Source: Verrucomicrobia bacterium SCGC AAA164-E04
Lineage (GTDB): Bacteria; Verrucomicrobiota; Verrucomicrobiia; Limisphaerales; AAA164-E04
Assembly (NCBI GenBank): GCA_000383715.1
Contig: KB911839.1
Location: 124,001 to 188,000, forward strand
Direction: 5' to 3'
Length of the DNA: 64,000 nt
This document shows, piece by piece, positions 8,724-17,942 of the stretch. The translations under genes were made by a program, and so were the position numbers. How positions within the stretch are numbered: the first letter of the stretch is position 1; each line of letters starts with the position of its first letter. A model generated the notes under the pieces. That model was given only the letters and a program-made list of their open reading frames with translations, was not told the origin of the DNA and did not search any database.

Positions 8724-9825
8724 TCCTGAAAAAAAAACATATCGAGTGTTGGTCCTGAGTGTGGTCAAGCATGCTTATCTTCCTGACGCAGTCGCTGCAC
8801 ATCCAAGATTTACATTGGTGGCGGTAGCGGATGATGCCCTCCGACCCGAGTGGACGCATGAACGTAACCAAAAATATGCTGACATGCATGCAATCCCTTA
8901 CTGCAGGAATGTGGAGCAAGCTTTCAAAAATCTTGACTGTGACATCGCCGTCATCAGTTCTGAAGCTGAGCGTCATTGTGACCTGGCCATGCGCGCTGTC
9001 CGGGCCGGGCTGCATATCATCGTCGATAAACCTCTTTCGCCTGATGTGCAGGAGTGCAGGTCTCTCTCTGAGCTTATAAAACAAAGCGGACTGAAGGGGA
9101 TGGTGTGGAATCGTAACTTCCTTCCCGCATTGATTGAAGCTCGGCTGGCTCTGAGCGAAGGTGCAATCGGAGATTTGTTGGCGGTTCATTGTGATTTTTA
9201 TTTTTCCAAAGATGCAGGACCTCCCAAAGCGACTGAAACGATGGGCAGCCCTCCCATCGATTGGCTAGATCGCCAATTGGAAGCGCATGCCGATGGTTCT
9301 GACGGTGGTGTCGGTACGCAGCCCATGGGGGAACTGCAAATTGAAGGCATATACCCTCTGGCTTACATTAACTCCATATGTTCATCGCCCTTCAAACGGG
9401 TTGTTGCCAGTACGGCGACCCATTTTCATCAGGTCAACGTTGATAACCAAGTTGATGATCTGGCTGCCCTGTCTTTTGTGTTGGAAAATGGAGTCATCGG
9501 TTCTCTCGCCATTGGTCGTATCGGGGCTGCCAGTCACCCTGATATTGGAGAAATCAAGCTGCACCTGATCGGGACAAAGGGGGCTTTGGTGGTGAGTGAG
9601 GCCCGACCTGAGATTGGTCTGCATTATAAAGACCAGCCAAAAAATGAATTCAAAAATATCAGGATTGATAATGACAATGATTTCCTTCTCATGGATGCCT
9701 TTGCCGATGCCCTTGATTGTGGCACTGAATTGCCTCTTGATATTGAGACTGCTTGCAATATTGCGCGAATTATTGATGCTGCTCAAATATCAGCAAACGA
9801 GGGAAGAGAAGTTAAAATATCCTGA
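8716..9825 (+). CDS. Gfo/Idh/MocA family oxidoreductase, divergent
   Basis: I start this 369-residue protein at the ATG at 8716, inside the end of the preceding gene. The fold order is normal: a first strand (RVLVLSVV), VAVADDALRPEW, the segment CDIAVISSEAERHCDLAMRAVRAGLHIIVDKPLSPD, and a C-terminal domain with GVGTQPMGELQIEGIYPLAYI. The first-strand loop is VVKHAYLP rather than G-x-G-x-x-G, so cofactor binding may be modified, while the Lys of the DKP motif is kept. The family normally acts on sugars in the cytosol. Operon context (MFS transporter, truncated paralogue) points to sugar oxidation. The reaction and substrate are not determined by the sequence. Confidence 0.85.
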   Translation: MADPEKKTYRVLVLSVVKHAYLPDAVAAHPRFTLVAVADDALRPEWTHERNQKYADMHAIPYCRNVEQAFKNLDCDIAVISSEAERHCDLAMRAVRAGLHIIVDKPLSPDVQECRSLSELIKQSGLKGMVWNRNFLPALIEARLALSEGAIGDLLAVHCDFYFSKDAGPPKATETMGSPPIDWLDRQLEAHADGSDGGVGTQPMGELQIEGIYPLAYINSICSSPFKRVVASTATHFHQVNVDNQVDDLAALSFVLENGVIGSLAIGRIGAASHPDIGEIKLHLIGTKGALVVSEARPEIGLHYKDQPKNEFKNIRIDNDNDFLLMDAFADALDCGTELPLDIETACNIARIIDAAQISANEGREVKIS

Positions 9826-10173
9826 TGACTGCTATTGGTTCCGGGCTACATTTCACTCGGGTAATCCGTTTTTTAAACTCTCATTGTATCCTTGAAAGCT
9901 GCTCTTCCGGACGTGCGTTACCCATGATGCCATGGTTTTTCCTCAATGATCCTTATTCAAGATCGGACGCCCTGTGCGATCACTGCGATGGTTGATGAAT
10001 CTGATGCGGGGATCGTAGTCCTTAACGATAAATGCGCCAATACACTGACTCAGATGCTAGAGACTTCCCAATTGTGGTCACTCAAGTTGGGAAGGGTGGA
10101 GTCAACCTTCATGAGTTTAATGACAGAAATGCCACTGTTTGAATGTATGGGGTAAGAGGGCGATGGCTGCAGA
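9826..10173. other. Intergenic stretch, nothing recognised
   Basis: About 350 bases between convergent genes. A 69-codon plus-strand frame (9946-10155) is open, but its product shows no signal peptide, domain or family resemblance and no clear ribosome binding site. I do not call it. Confidence 0.5.
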
Positions 10174-10593
10174 TCAGTTTTCTGCTCGCATGGCTTCCTC
10201 AATGAGCAGGATAAGCTTTTTGAGCCCATTCATTTCGTAAGCGCCTCCGTCTATGTGAAACACCACTTTGTTTCCTGCGGAAAATAACTGTAGTGATACG
10301 ATTCCTGCATTGACTGTGATTCGAAGTTCCCCAAGGACGGCCCAGTCCATTTCAGATCGATGTGGTGTGGATTTTTTGAGAAGATTAATTAGTCTCGAAT
10401 GAAAGGAGGGCGGTAGTTTGAAGGCAGGGATATCCGCTCCTTTGTCCGGACGATTGTAAATTGTTGCCGTGATCGCACTTGCTTCTTCAATTGGGATATG
10501 AATTCCTTTTTGAATGAAATGGAAGCAACCGCTGAGGCACAGGGGCAGCATCGCAAATCCTGCTGCCATCCATATTCGTATCTGCAATTTCAT
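10174..10593 (-). CDS. Predicted lipoprotein, 139 aa
   Basis: The N-terminus has a charged start (MKLQIRIW), a hydrophobic core (MAAGFAMLPLCLSGC) and a clear lipobox L-S-G-C, making Cys23 the lipid-attached residue. The mature part is predicted alpha/beta, with strands such as LRITVNAGIVSLQLFSAGNKVVFHIDGG and a terminal helix. No conserved family is recognised. It stands alone on the minus strand, convergent with the sugar operon. The ATG at 10593 is the only sensible start. It may serve in the envelope; nothing else can be said. Confidence 0.7.
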   Translation of the reverse strand: MKLQIRIWMAAGFAMLPLCLSGCFHFIQKGIHIPIEEASAITATIYNRPDKGADIPAFKLPPSFHSRLINLLKKSTPHRSEMDWAVLGELRITVNAGIVSLQLFSAGNKVVFHIDGGAYEMNGLKKLILLIEEAMRAEN

Positions 10594-10912
10594 AGATTAT
10601 TGCTCTTTCAATCAATGACATTAAAAGTCCAGGTCTTCGAGCCCTTGACCGGTTTGCTTATCCGCACACAACGCAAGCCGGGCTGGTTGCCTCGAGCGTG
10701 GGAGATTTTGATGATCATTTCAGTCTGTCTGTTGCAGATTCCGTGACTCGTTGCTTTGCAGATGGTAGTCGAGCAAACAAGTCAGGAGATTGATCTTCTT
10801 ATTACGAGATCACCCTGTTTCCCTGCCAACTTTCTCAAGGCAAATCAGCGTGCGACGATTGATCGTTCGCAAAATTTCTCAAGGGTTTATTTCTTTTTTT
10901 AGTGGCGGGCAA
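10594..10912. other. Intergenic stretch, nothing recognised
   Basis: About 320 bases between two minus-strand genes. No convincing open frame, hairpin with T-tract or RNA fold was found. A short minus-strand frame of 36 codons ending near 10612 (…GLRCVRISKPVKG…) could be a gene remnant, but it is too short to assign. Confidence 0.4.
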
Positions 10913-12385
10913 TCAACGGTCTGGATGCTTACCCCACTCATATCTTCTGCTGGGATCAAAGTCTGGATTTGGTGTCGGCATTTGAGCCTTGGTATTCGTT
11001 TGCCATTTGCTCAGAGCGCTTTTTAATGCATTCAATTTTTCCGGATAGCTGAATTTAAGGTCGGTCATTTCATTGACATCATATCTGAGGTTATACAGCT
11101 CGACTTCACCGTTCACCAGATTTTCAACGATTTTCCAATCACCTTTTCGAAGGGCCGACATCGGCTGCTCGTGATGGTATACGGGATAATGGGTGAAAAT
11201 TTCGCGTTCGATATCGGATTTGTTCTGGGTCAGGGCAGGGAGCATGGAGATTCCATCCAGGGTTTGCTGTCCGGGTTTGGTTCCCTGAACCAAGTCCAGA
11301 AACGTTGGGAAAAAATCGACACTTGAAACCAGCGCTTTGGACGTGGAGCCCTTACGGATCTCGTTTGGCCATCGAACGATTAATGGTACCCGAATACCGC
11401 CTTCATAAAGGGTGCCTTTGCCCGCTCTTAAAGGGGTATTCGTAGTGGCAATGTATCTCAGCGGATGTCCGTCTGGGTATACATTCCGACTATTGCCTCC
11501 CAGCAATGGAATGTTGTCGAATCGATTATCGACACCTCCATTGTCAGAGTAAAAAATAAACAGCGTTTCCTCCTCGAGACCTTCTGCGTTCAAAACCTCC
11601 ATCAGTCTGCCTACACTTCGATCCACATGCTCGATCATTGCGGCGTAGACGGCATTGCAGGTATAATCGGGATCCCTTTTCTTTTCCATGTATTTGTCAA
11701 TCAGATCGTGGTCAGCATCCAATTGCACGTGTACGTCATAGTGGGAAATAAAAAGGAAAAATGGTTCATCACGATGTGCCTTGATAAACTCCACGCCCAT
11801 TCTTGTCAGCGCGTCACTCAGACGCTCTCCTTGCTGTGTTTTATATCCCGGTCTGAATTTCGGTTTGTAGAATCCGCCACCTGCATATACATGTGCTTCA
11901 TCGTAACCACGAGCGTTGGGTGCATGCTCCTTATTGTTCCCCAGATGCCATTTTCCGAAATACCCAGTCTTATAGCCGGCAGAATGCATCATATTTCCCA
12001 GTGTGGTGATGTGATTCGGTAGGAATTGTACTCGGTGCTTTGGCACGATCACCTCTTCATGAGGACGCCAGTGTCCTGGTATGAAATCGAAGATCCCCAC
12101 TCTTGCTGGGTATTGGCCTGACTGAATGCTTGCTCGTGTAGCAGAACAGACGGGTGCTGCGTATGCGTTATGAAACAACATCCCTTCTGTTGCCAGACGA
12201 TCAATATTAGGCGCCTCATTAAATCGATTGCCATAAACAGGCAAATCCCTTCCACCCAGATCATCGATCAGGATGAATACGACGTTGGGTTGATCCGTTT
12301 TGGCCTCTACATGGGTGGCTCTGCAGAGAAAGAGAGCTACAAGGGTGATCGCTGCAATCTGTCTGTTCATGAGATCTTTATACAT
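10913..12385 (-). CDS. Secreted formylglycine-type sulfatase
   Basis: A 490-residue sulfatase of the arylsulfatase A (type I) family. A signal peptide covers about residues 6-28; the ATG at 12370 is an alternative start. The metal-binding pair is in VVFILIDDLGG (Asp41/Asp42). The catalytic signature VCSATRASIQSG places the formylglycine-forming Cys at residue 80, with Ala instead of Pro at C+2. GKWHLG supplies the Lys/His pair, YSDNGG the further metal ligands, and TLYEGGIRVPLIVRWP the conserved late motif. Maturation needs a formylglycine-generating enzyme or anaerobic sulfatase-maturing enzyme encoded elsewhere. Substrates of such enzymes in this phylum are usually sulfated polysaccharides. 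It is followed downstream on the minus strand only by the lipoprotein gene, and preceded by an esterase gene, 162 bases away. Confidence 0.95.
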   Translation of the reverse strand: MYKDLMNRQIAAITLVALFLCRATHVEAKTDQPNVVFILIDDLGGRDLPVYGNRFNEAPNIDRLATEGMLFHNAYAAPVCSATRASIQSGQYPARVGIFDFIPGHWRPHEEVIVPKHRVQFLPNHITTLGNMMHSAGYKTGYFGKWHLGNNKEHAPNARGYDEAHVYAGGGFYKPKFRPGYKTQQGERLSDALTRMGVEFIKAHRDEPFFLFISHYDVHVQLDADHDLIDKYMEKKRDPDYTCNAVYAAMIEHVDRSVGRLMEVLNAEGLEEETLFIFYSDNGGVDNRFDNIPLLGGNSRNVYPDGHPLRYIATTNTPLRAGKGTLYEGGIRVPLIVRWPNEIRKGSTSKALVSSVDFFPTFLDLVQGTKPGQQTLDGISMLPALTQNKSDIEREIFTHYPVYHHEQPMSALRKGDWKIVENLVNGEVELYNLRYDVNEMTDLKFSYPEKLNALKSALSKWQTNTKAQMPTPNPDFDPSRRYEWGKHPDR

Positions 12386-12547
12386 ATGACGAGCAGGATT
12401 GGGAGTCGAAAAGTTGATGGTTTTCTAAATTACTGTAAATTTGAGCTGATTATTGAAGGGGAATCTTTCATGAATCTGGGATTGAGACCCTTGCCACTGG
12501 AAGTGCTTTTTTGAGCGCATGAAAACCTCACGGATTTTATTGAGGCA

Positions 12548-13588
12548 CTACGGTTTTTTAGTCTTTAAAAATCTCATTAGTTGATCTTCAGTGACTTTTC
12601 GCGTGGCTCCGTGACCTTCCTGATTCACTTTATAATGAACCACGTCCCCATTCAGGTAGCTGAAGATTTCAAGACGACCAGTCTTGCTGCTTGGATGCGT
12701 CTTTTTTTCTCCAATGTAACCCATTTCCCTGGCCCAGAGGTATATCGATTCCTCCGCAGCAACGAACTCCAATTTACCGTCATTGGCTGGAATAAATGTT
12801 GAAGGGCCTCCATGATAGGGGACTAGCTTGTCCTCGGTGCCTGAAATATTCATCAAACGTTTACCTTTCATGGGTGCGGCCAATGCGTGGTATTGATTTT
12901 GATCACCCTTGGCTTTAAAATGTTTACCATCATGCTGCCATGCATTCAACTGGCTGACCCCTGTGATGTAGTTTCGAATGTGAGGTAGAGTAGTCTCTAT
13001 TGCCATCTGGTTGACCAAAGCAGCGCCGTTCGAATTTCCCATGATGCTGAAGTCGTCGGGTGCCACGTTCTTGAAAGAAGCCAGCGTCTGCACTATGTTT
13101 TCGATAAAACCACGGTCATCCGCCTTTGAACGCTCAGAAACTATGTTCCAGCTCTTCTGGTAGCCCTGGGCGAACACCAGGATATAACGATTGACCATTT
13201 TTTCATGACGTCGCATGAACCCCTGCATTGAAGATCTTGCGTTCCCACCATTACCGTGCAGGAAAATGAACACAGGAAATCTCTTGTGTTTGTCTGGGGA
13301 TTCCAAAGTTCGGGACCTGGGGACATTGACATGGTAGGGGCGCCGATATTTTTTTTCCTGCGACCACGACTGGGTGACAACATACTTGCCGGAGGTCAAT
13401 GTCTTCTGATTATTTTCAATGGAAGCTGATCTCTCCTCTGGCGTCGCTTCTGCAACTGTGCTCCGCAAATTTTCAGACAAGCGGGATGCTTGTCGTTGTG
13501 CAGTGAGTGATTCATTGCTGTTCTGTGCATTTGCCAATGCCAGAAGTAAAAACCATGTGACAAAGGGAATATATCTCAATCGATTCAT
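12548..13588 (-). CDS. Secreted alpha/beta hydrolase, PHB-depolymerase/feruloyl-esterase-like
   Basis: A 346-residue exported hydrolase with a signal peptide at residues 1-21 (FVTWFLLLALANAQ). The core fold begins at FPVFIFLHGNGGNARSSM (oxyanion-hole HG-x-G). The nucleophile elbow is MGNSNGAAL (G-x-S-x-G as GNSNG). The acid is probably in ISGTEDKLVPYHGG (Asp), and the base His is in NQEGHGATRK near the end. The layout matches the PHB depolymerase/LpqC-type esterase group, which includes feruloyl and acetyl-xylan esterases. The 110-residue N-terminal part, Glu/Arg/Ser rich, is not recognised. Its location between a sulfatase and a carboxylesterase suggests removal of ester groups from plant or algal polymers. 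Substrate unproven. Confidence 0.85.
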   Translation of the reverse strand: MNRLRYIPFVTWFLLLALANAQNSNESLTAQRQASRLSENLRSTVAEATPEERSASIENNQKTLTSGKYVVTQSWSQEKKYRRPYHVNVPRSRTLESPDKHKRFPVFIFLHGNGGNARSSMQGFMRRHEKMVNRYILVFAQGYQKSWNIVSERSKADDRGFIENIVQTLASFKNVAPDDFSIMGNSNGAALVNQMAIETTLPHIRNYITGVSQLNAWQHDGKHFKAKGDQNQYHALAAPMKGKRLMNISGTEDKLVPYHGGPSTFIPANDGKLEFVAAEESIYLWAREMGYIGEKKTHPSSKTGRLEIFSYLNGDVVHYKVNQEGHGATRKVTEDQLMRFLKTKKP

Positions 13589-13759
13589 AAACTTTCTAAA
13601 TCTGTGAACTATGTTTCGCTGTCCGATCCTCAGTCAAACCTTCATAACTCAGTCACCACGGCGCTTGTTTGGTTGATACGGACAGGTGGCCTGCAAGCTG
13701 GTCGACTCGTTGCCATATCATAGCCGTCTTCAGTGGGGGCAGCGTTTTGTTGACTCCTC

Positions 13760-15289
13760 TCACTTCCGTCGCTCTTTCAGAACCTGATCGATCAAATCGC
13801 AGGCTTCTTTGCGTAAAGCACTCTCTATCGTGATCCTTTGATCCATCACTAGATGTTGGTCTGTGCTGCGCGTGTAAGAGGGCCATGCCGGCTGATGATC
13901 AATATTCGGATTGCCGGATTTGGCGAATTGCACCCAGTAATCCATGAATGCTTCTGAAAGCCTTCTGTCTTCTGGTTTTGGTTCTTCCAAATTGCCAAAT
14001 ACATATCGAATTTCGGCAGCATGAGCTGCCCCCATCCAACCCCACACAGGTTTGGTGAAGTGATACATCCATACCGGATTGCCATGTTGACTCATTGCTC
14101 TGGCAAATTCCCGTGATGGTTGTACAAACCAGGTGTCCGTGATCATTTGAACACCCACTTTGTAGAGTTCGTCTTTGGATGCTGGGGCATAAAACTCAGC
14201 GATTTTTTTACCAGACTCGCCAAACTGTTCCAACATCGCGATCAGGTAACTGTCCAAGTTGCCTCCAAAGGGTTTGCTGGGCCCAAACATCGTTCCTTCA
14301 TCTCGATTGGTTCCAATAATGATGGGTATATCGTGTTGTTCGCCGGCGGCGTAGATCAAATGGGGTGCTTTGGGGAATACCCAACCATCCATCACTACGG
14401 GCCAGCGTTTCTTTATCTTTGCTAAAATTTCTTCCCCCGGTGTGGCTCGCAGCTTTGCTAACACATTTGGGACTGGTGTTTCGAATAACTTTTGAACTTC
14501 CTGATTCCCCATGGATTCAGCGGGAGGCCCGTTTTCGTTTTCATTTTTCAGATCGCGAAAAATACTCGGATCGAGCCAGGGGCTTTGCAGGATCGCGCGA
14601 TGAAACAGTCCTTTGGAAAGGGGTGTTGCTGTCAGTAGATAAACACTGGTTCCACCCGCCGATTCACCGAAAATGGTGACATTGTCAGGGTTCCCGCCAA
14701 AGTTTGAAACATTGTCCCTTACCCACTTCAATGCCTCGATCTGGTCCAGAATCGCATAATTACCTGATGAACCGTGTGGTGACTCCGCTGATAATTCCGG
14801 ATGCGTCATGAATCCGAGGGCTCCCAGTCGGTAATTGATCGTGACCACGACGACACCCCTTTGGGCAAGTTGTGTCCCGTTGTAGCCAGCCTTGTGCCCA
14901 GACCCCTGTGTGAAACCTCCTCCATGTATCCAAAACATGACCGGGTATTTCTCAACGTCACGCTTACGTGGCGTCCACACGTTTAAATACAGGCAATCCT
15001 CGCTTTGATTAGCATTTTTTCGTTTGCCACGCTGCAATGATTGAGGAGCAAATTGATCACAAACACGGACAGAAGACCATTGAGCGGGTGGCTGTGGGGG
15101 ATGCCAGCGCAGATCTCCTACCGGAGGCGCTGCGTAAGGGATTCCCTTGAAAACTTCCACCGATTCATCGCGCGACTCTGTTCCCTGCACCGAGCCATGT
15201 TGCGTGAGGACAAAATCGGACGCGGTGACACTGAAACTGATGAGTGCAATACAGCAGGCAGACAAGTAAATGAATTTTCGATATTGCAT
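13760..15289 (-). CDS. Carboxylesterase type B (para-nitrobenzyl-esterase-like), secreted
   Basis: A 509-residue protein starting at the ATG at 15289; the longer frame would need a TTG. A signal peptide (YLSACCIALISFSVTA) precedes the type-B carboxylesterase domain, with FKGIPYAAPPVGDLRW, SEDCLYLNVWTP and FWIHGGGFTQGSG (oxyanion hole). The serine elbow is IFGESAGGTSVYLL, with the nucleophile Ser at about residue 210. The acid Glu is expected in NRDEGTMFG, and the base His in WGWMGAAHAAEIRYVF. Length and order are normal for the family, so it should be an active serine esterase in the periplasm or outside. Same strand as the esterase at 12548; gap about 170 bases. Confidence 0.93.
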   Translation of the reverse strand: MQYRKFIYLSACCIALISFSVTASDFVLTQHGSVQGTESRDESVEVFKGIPYAAPPVGDLRWHPPQPPAQWSSVRVCDQFAPQSLQRGKRKNANQSEDCLYLNVWTPRKRDVEKYPVMFWIHGGGFTQGSGHKAGYNGTQLAQRGVVVVTINYRLGALGFMTHPELSAESPHGSSGNYAILDQIEALKWVRDNVSNFGGNPDNVTIFGESAGGTSVYLLTATPLSKGLFHRAILQSPWLDPSIFRDLKNENENGPPAESMGNQEVQKLFETPVPNVLAKLRATPGEEILAKIKKRWPVVMDGWVFPKAPHLIYAAGEQHDIPIIIGTNRDEGTMFGPSKPFGGNLDSYLIAMLEQFGESGKKIAEFYAPASKDELYKVGVQMITDTWFVQPSREFARAMSQHGNPVWMYHFTKPVWGWMGAAHAAEIRYVFGNLEEPKPEDRRLSEAFMDYWVQFAKSGNPNIDHQPAWPSYTRSTDQHLVMDQRITIESALRKEACDLIDQVLKERRK

Positions 15290-15404
15290 GTGATCATCAT
15301 AAGGCAAGGCTCTGGAATAAACAATAACACCGACGTCTCAAGCCGACTCCTCACGCGCTGATTGACGCAATGATTCTTTCCTGTGTGATCATTGTCGTAT
15401 CCAG

Positions 15405-17831
15405 TTACTGGTTCAAAGAGATCAATGCAGGCTTATCCGTCGAGGTCTCGATTGTCTTGATGGTTTCCCGGACAAGCTTTGCCTTTCCCCGACTCAGGTG
15501 GCGCGGGTAGTTTTTTTCCCCTTGATCAAAATGAATGGCGGCGGCCTTTAATTGGGGCAGAATACGTCTTCCGTGTGTGCCATAGGATTTGAGCATTTCC
15601 ATTACTTTGACGATACGTTTTTCGCTGGCATGCGCTTTTTGATTGAGGGCGTAATCTACCAGCAGTTCAATCCCCTCGTTGATCCTGTGCTTTGCAAAGA
15701 GTTCAAGCCCGCTCATGCGGATTTCGCTTGCGAACATGATGCCGCTGGGTGCCTTTTCGGCAATTGCCTGGTGGATAGCCGAGAGTAAGGGTTTGATTTC
15801 ATCAAAGCTGAGGTTCTGGTAAACTGATACAAAACTCCCTCGTGCGCGACCATCCTGATTTTGTAAACCGACCCGAACGGCTTGCATGAGTAATTCTCGA
15901 TCGACCCCTTTGAGTGATCGTCCGACCAGTCCACCGCGCCGGTTGAAAAGAGCAAAGGCAAGATAGCGGTGTTCCATCCCTCTTGGGTCCTTTTCAGGAT
16001 CTCTCATCGCAAAACGTTTGAGCATGTCCGGAATGGCAATCTTTGCGGGGTCACCGATTCCAGCGAGGGCCTCGGCCGCAAGGATGCGCAGCCAGAGGTC
16101 ATCTGCCTGCAGCGCGTTCGATAGGACAGACACCCGCGCAGCTTCATTCGTTTTTGAGGTAAGCCTCCCAAGTGCTTCAACGGCTCCATATCGGGAATCA
16201 AGATTGGAGGATTTCAATAGTTTCAGGAGAATCGGCATGAAGTCACCGTCTCGCCTTCCCAGCTCCCTGGCCGAACGCTTGCGGACCGCGGGCGACCAGC
16301 TGGACAGACCTGCGAGCAATTCCTTCTTGCTACGGTGCTCATAACGGTAGCGATCCATTTCCCTGCCTGAAAGTCCGCTGCGCGTCGAAAAGTAATCCCT
16401 CCCAGCCGTAATCACTTCCTCGGATTCGGATGCCGTCAAGGTCTGGACCGCAGACGGTTTCTTGCCGGTGATGTAAAGGCTTTTCATGGGTAAAGCATAA
16501 GTCAGAAGGTAGGTTCCGGTATTATCCCAGTGTGTGTATTTATCATGCTCTTCCTCTCCGACGGGGGATCCCTGATACCGGAAGCTTCCATCCCATCCGC
16601 GGGCGAGGTCGTAATACCATGCCTGTTCGCGCCAGTAAGCGCCGGTGCTCTGGGGACCACATCGTGCCACAGCGGGCATCGCCCACAGGATATTGAAGAA
16701 ATTACCGGTATGCCCTCGTTCCCGCTCGTCGTAGGCCGCCATGCTCATTCTGGTGAAGAAGGTTGCTGCCTCGCGATCGCCGAGCAGATCGAAGAGTATG
16801 GCTGCCATAGAGCACTTGCCATTGTCCTCATGACCAGGCCAGGGGATGTGGTCGCCGTAAGGAATGGCACCCTTGTTCACATACCAACGCAGGAAACCGG
16901 CCGACCTGGTGATCGCAATATTCAGGTCGGGGTTGTGGACCCCGGCCTCACGTGCCAGGACCATGGAGATGGTCAAAGGAATGCCGGGTGAGTTCATGCA
17001 ACCGTATCCGCCAACTCTGCCGTCGGGCATTGCGAAGCGGTGTCCCCATGTGCCCACCAGACTCTGACCGCGGGCAGAGTCAAGAGCCAGACGCTCGAGC
17101 CCGGGCATGACTGATGGGTCCTTGGTTGCCATGGCATACTCAGCGAGGAACATGATCGCATACCCATAGTGCCAGGTCGCAAAGGCACCGACTCGATAAT
17201 TGGCTACCTTTTTGGCATAGTCAGAAAGTAAGCTCCGGTACTCCGGCCTGCCACTGGCCAGCAGGGCAAGTGCATTGATACTGTTGGGAATCGATACCTT
17301 GTCCAACCCCATTCGCGCGATTGACTCGCACCCGTGCTCGAAGATCCTCGCAGATTTCCGGCAGTGATAAGGGGCCGTGGAACTGTAAGTTCCCAGAACG
17401 GGAACCTTGAGGCTGACCTGTTCGGTTTTACCTGCGCGCCATCGGGTGAGTTGGAGTATGCCTTCTGAACTTTCCTGCTCTGCCTGCATCACGGCGCGTG
17501 CAAATTGTATCCTCGCATCCCTCATGAATGGCATTTCTCCGACACCCACGATCACGTCATCCACTTCAAGGATTCCATCGGCAGGCGAACCCTTCGCCAC
17601 TGCGGTGATCAGGATCTGGCGAGCATCTGCGGTGTGTTTCCATGCATGCATCCACCCCCGCGCGCCGGTAGGACCAAGTGTCCAGTCATGACTGCCATCG
17701 GGCTTGCCATCATGGGTGAAATCCGGGATGACTGTTTTTGCATTCGCTCCGCTGATCGGAAATATTGAGACGGATAGGAACCATGCCGCAGCAGCGAAGA
17801 TCATGCTGGCTAATTGCTTTAAATTCATCAT
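15405..17831 (-). CDS. DUF6288-type exported protein with PDZ and HEAT-like repeats
   Basis: An 808-residue protein with a signal peptide (MIFAAAAWFLSVSIFPISGANA). The mature N-terminus begins with DGSHDWTLGPTGARGWMHAWK. It passes into a PDZ-like module (ITAVAKGSPADGILEVDDVIVGVGE) and a long helical toroid-like middle rich in Gly, Tyr and Trp (FATWHYGYAIMFLAEYAMATK, GSFRYQGSPVGEEEHDKYTHWDNTGTYLLTYALP). The C-terminal third, about residues 520-790, shows repeating helical pairs with HEAT/armadillo spacing (SSWSPAVRKRSARELGRR, RYGAVEALGRL, LRILAAEALAGIGDPA). This domain order is that of DUF6288 proteins seen in PVC bacteria. The middle resembles alpha/alpha barrels of polysaccharide-active proteins, but no catalytic residues are assignable. 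The context is secreted esterases on the same strand. Confidence 0.8.
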   Translation of the reverse strand: MMNLKQLASMIFAAAAWFLSVSIFPISGANAKTVIPDFTHDGKPDGSHDWTLGPTGARGWMHAWKHTADARQILITAVAKGSPADGILEVDDVIVGVGEMPFMRDARIQFARAVMQAEQESSEGILQLTRWRAGKTEQVSLKVPVLGTYSSTAPYHCRKSARIFEHGCESIARMGLDKVSIPNSINALALLASGRPEYRSLLSDYAKKVANYRVGAFATWHYGYAIMFLAEYAMATKDPSVMPGLERLALDSARGQSLVGTWGHRFAMPDGRVGGYGCMNSPGIPLTISMVLAREAGVHNPDLNIAITRSAGFLRWYVNKGAIPYGDHIPWPGHEDNGKCSMAAILFDLLGDREAATFFTRMSMAAYDERERGHTGNFFNILWAMPAVARCGPQSTGAYWREQAWYYDLARGWDGSFRYQGSPVGEEEHDKYTHWDNTGTYLLTYALPMKSLYITGKKPSAVQTLTASESEEVITAGRDYFSTRSGLSGREMDRYRYEHRSKKELLAGLSSWSPAVRKRSARELGRRDGDFMPILLKLLKSSNLDSRYGAVEALGRLTSKTNEAARVSVLSNALQADDLWLRILAAEALAGIGDPAKIAIPDMLKRFAMRDPEKDPRGMEHRYLAFALFNRRGGLVGRSLKGVDRELLMQAVRVGLQNQDGRARGSFVSVYQNLSFDEIKPLLSAIHQAIAEKAPSGIMFASEIRMSGLELFAKHRINEGIELLVDYALNQKAHASEKRIVKVMEMLKSYGTHGRRILPQLKAAAIHFDQGEKNYPRHLSRGKAKLVRETIKTIETSTDKPALISLNQ

Positions 17832-17942
17832 CTGAGAGGGGTTTGTTTTCTAGCCTCTGATTGCAATCCTAAGGCACTCAGGATGACAAACAAGGATATC
17901 AATCGAAGGAATCAATTGAGCTGTTGTTGGAGGTTCAGGACA

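Noticed and set aside
9946-10155. 69-codon plus-strand open frame between convergent genes
   Set aside because: No domain, signal peptide or ribosome binding site; composition does not look coding.
10612-10722. 36-codon minus-strand frame ending GLRCVRISKPVKG...
   Set aside because: Recalls the end of formylglycine-generating enzymes only by three or four residues; too short to call.
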